Origin: Aristolochia californica
Taxonomy: Eukaryota > Streptophyta > Magnoliopsida > Piperales > Aristolochiaceae
DNA length: 64,000 nt
Direction of reading: 5' to 3'
NCBI GenBank assembly: GCA_029961685.1
Contig: JARWKL010000013.1
Location: 24,086,922-24,150,921 of the forward strand
Shown in pieces: positions 63,463 through 64,000 of the stretch. Within the stretch, counting starts at the first letter, position 1, and each line of letters begins with the position of its first letter. The translations under genes and the position numbers were made by a program. Below the pieces are notes generated by a model. That model was given only the letters and a program-made list of their open reading frames with translations. It was not told where the DNA came from and did not search any database.

Positions 63463-64000
63463 ATTGATCAATCAATCGATCATAACAACTATTTTTCTAT
63501 TAGATTTATTGATTGATGGACTGGTCAATCAATATGTTATTGTTGGTCCAAAATACTTAAGTTGGTCTATCATTGACTAGGGGATAATCGATCAATCAGA
63601 ATTCCCTCTAGTTGTGCAGTATAATTATGATCGATCATGCTTTATGTCCCTAACTGGCAAGATTTTGTTTGATTCAAAAATCAGGTAAGATGATCGGCTG
63701 TTCCATGTAAAATTTGCTTGCATGGGTATAATTGATCGATCAATCCAATTGGCATGATTGATCATACTTTATAGCATGAAATGTCCATGTTCTAGATGAT
63801 AGATTAATTGACTTTGGTTGATTGATCATGTTTTATATTTTTGGCATGCACTCTTCTGGATGACCGATCATTGGCCGAGATTGATCGATCATTCTAGTGA
63901 CAGTTCAACTATGTTGACTTTTAAAGTATGTGAATGTTTTTATCTAAGTGCTTTAAGATATTTCAAATGATGTTTATGATTTTCCTGAACATATCTATAT
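63463..64000. repeat. TGATCGATCA-rich dispersed repeat
   Basis: Non-coding. 63600-63930 is the reverse complement relative of 36637-36990, with palindromes ATTGATCGATCAAT, TTGATTGATCA and TGATCGATCAT every 30-60 bp. R is inserted at its left border. Confidence 0.75.

Overview
This window is a plant nuclear retrotransposon graveyard. The evidence is many Ty1/copia and Ty3/gypsy (chromovirus) LTR elements of plant type, two TRIM miniatures, hAT-like debris, and captured fragments of plant xylose isomerase, endoplasmin (HSP90.7/GRP94) and vacuolar sorting receptor. I see no intact host gene, tRNA, rRNA or CRISPR. Almost every coding region is broken by stops, frameshifts or insertions. The species cannot be named from sequence alone; an angiosperm is most likely. 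Element letters (A-T) are mine.

Layout. 1-3120: 5' end of a minus-strand chromovirus (D) with its LTR. 3121-5133: decayed plus-strand copia (T). 5134-10195: plus-strand copia E, interrupted by a TRIM (7900-8205) and a solo gypsy LTR (8543-9362). 10196-11335: hAT-like terminus and a purine-only tandem repeat. 11510-12222: tail of a Tnt1-like copia (G) with its LTR. 13085-16284: decayed LTR element M with a piece of non-autonomous element N inside it. About 16628-24360: copia P, split by near-complete copia Q (18357-23951, TSD AGCTG). 24365-25520: copia F 3' end. 25521-26800: hAT-like and AT-rich debris. 26801-36636: Tnt1-like copia K, split by non-autonomous elements L (27836-30573, TSD TGAAG) and J (33202-36195). 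37376-57212: a deep nest. 57886-63457: near-complete copia R (TSD CTTTG). 63463-64000: a TGATCGATCA-rich repeat also found at 36637-36990.

The deep nest reads as follows. Copia C (LTRs 37376-37962 and 56671-57212) was hit by element I (49715-53317, TSD ATAAT) and by element B (38905-49352, TSD TGAAA). B was hit by chromovirus A (39917-45609, TSD GACAT). A contains a TRIM (43162-43545, TSD TGTGT) and a truncated B-type LTR (44331-44669).

The most interesting object is B. With A removed it is a 4.75-kb LTR element with PBS and PPT but no recognisable gag-pol. Its interior carries, in sense orientation, spliced-looking fragments of three host genes of the secretory pathway, plus stretches I cannot name. 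The second is a family of non-autonomous elements (I, J, L, N). They share a duplicated polypurine tract, a tandem-repeat tail and LTR/PPT ends matching those of autonomous copia Q/R, and they carry different GC-rich interiors. The chromovirus group (A, D, solo LTR) has a Gag reading frame that starts inside the LTR.
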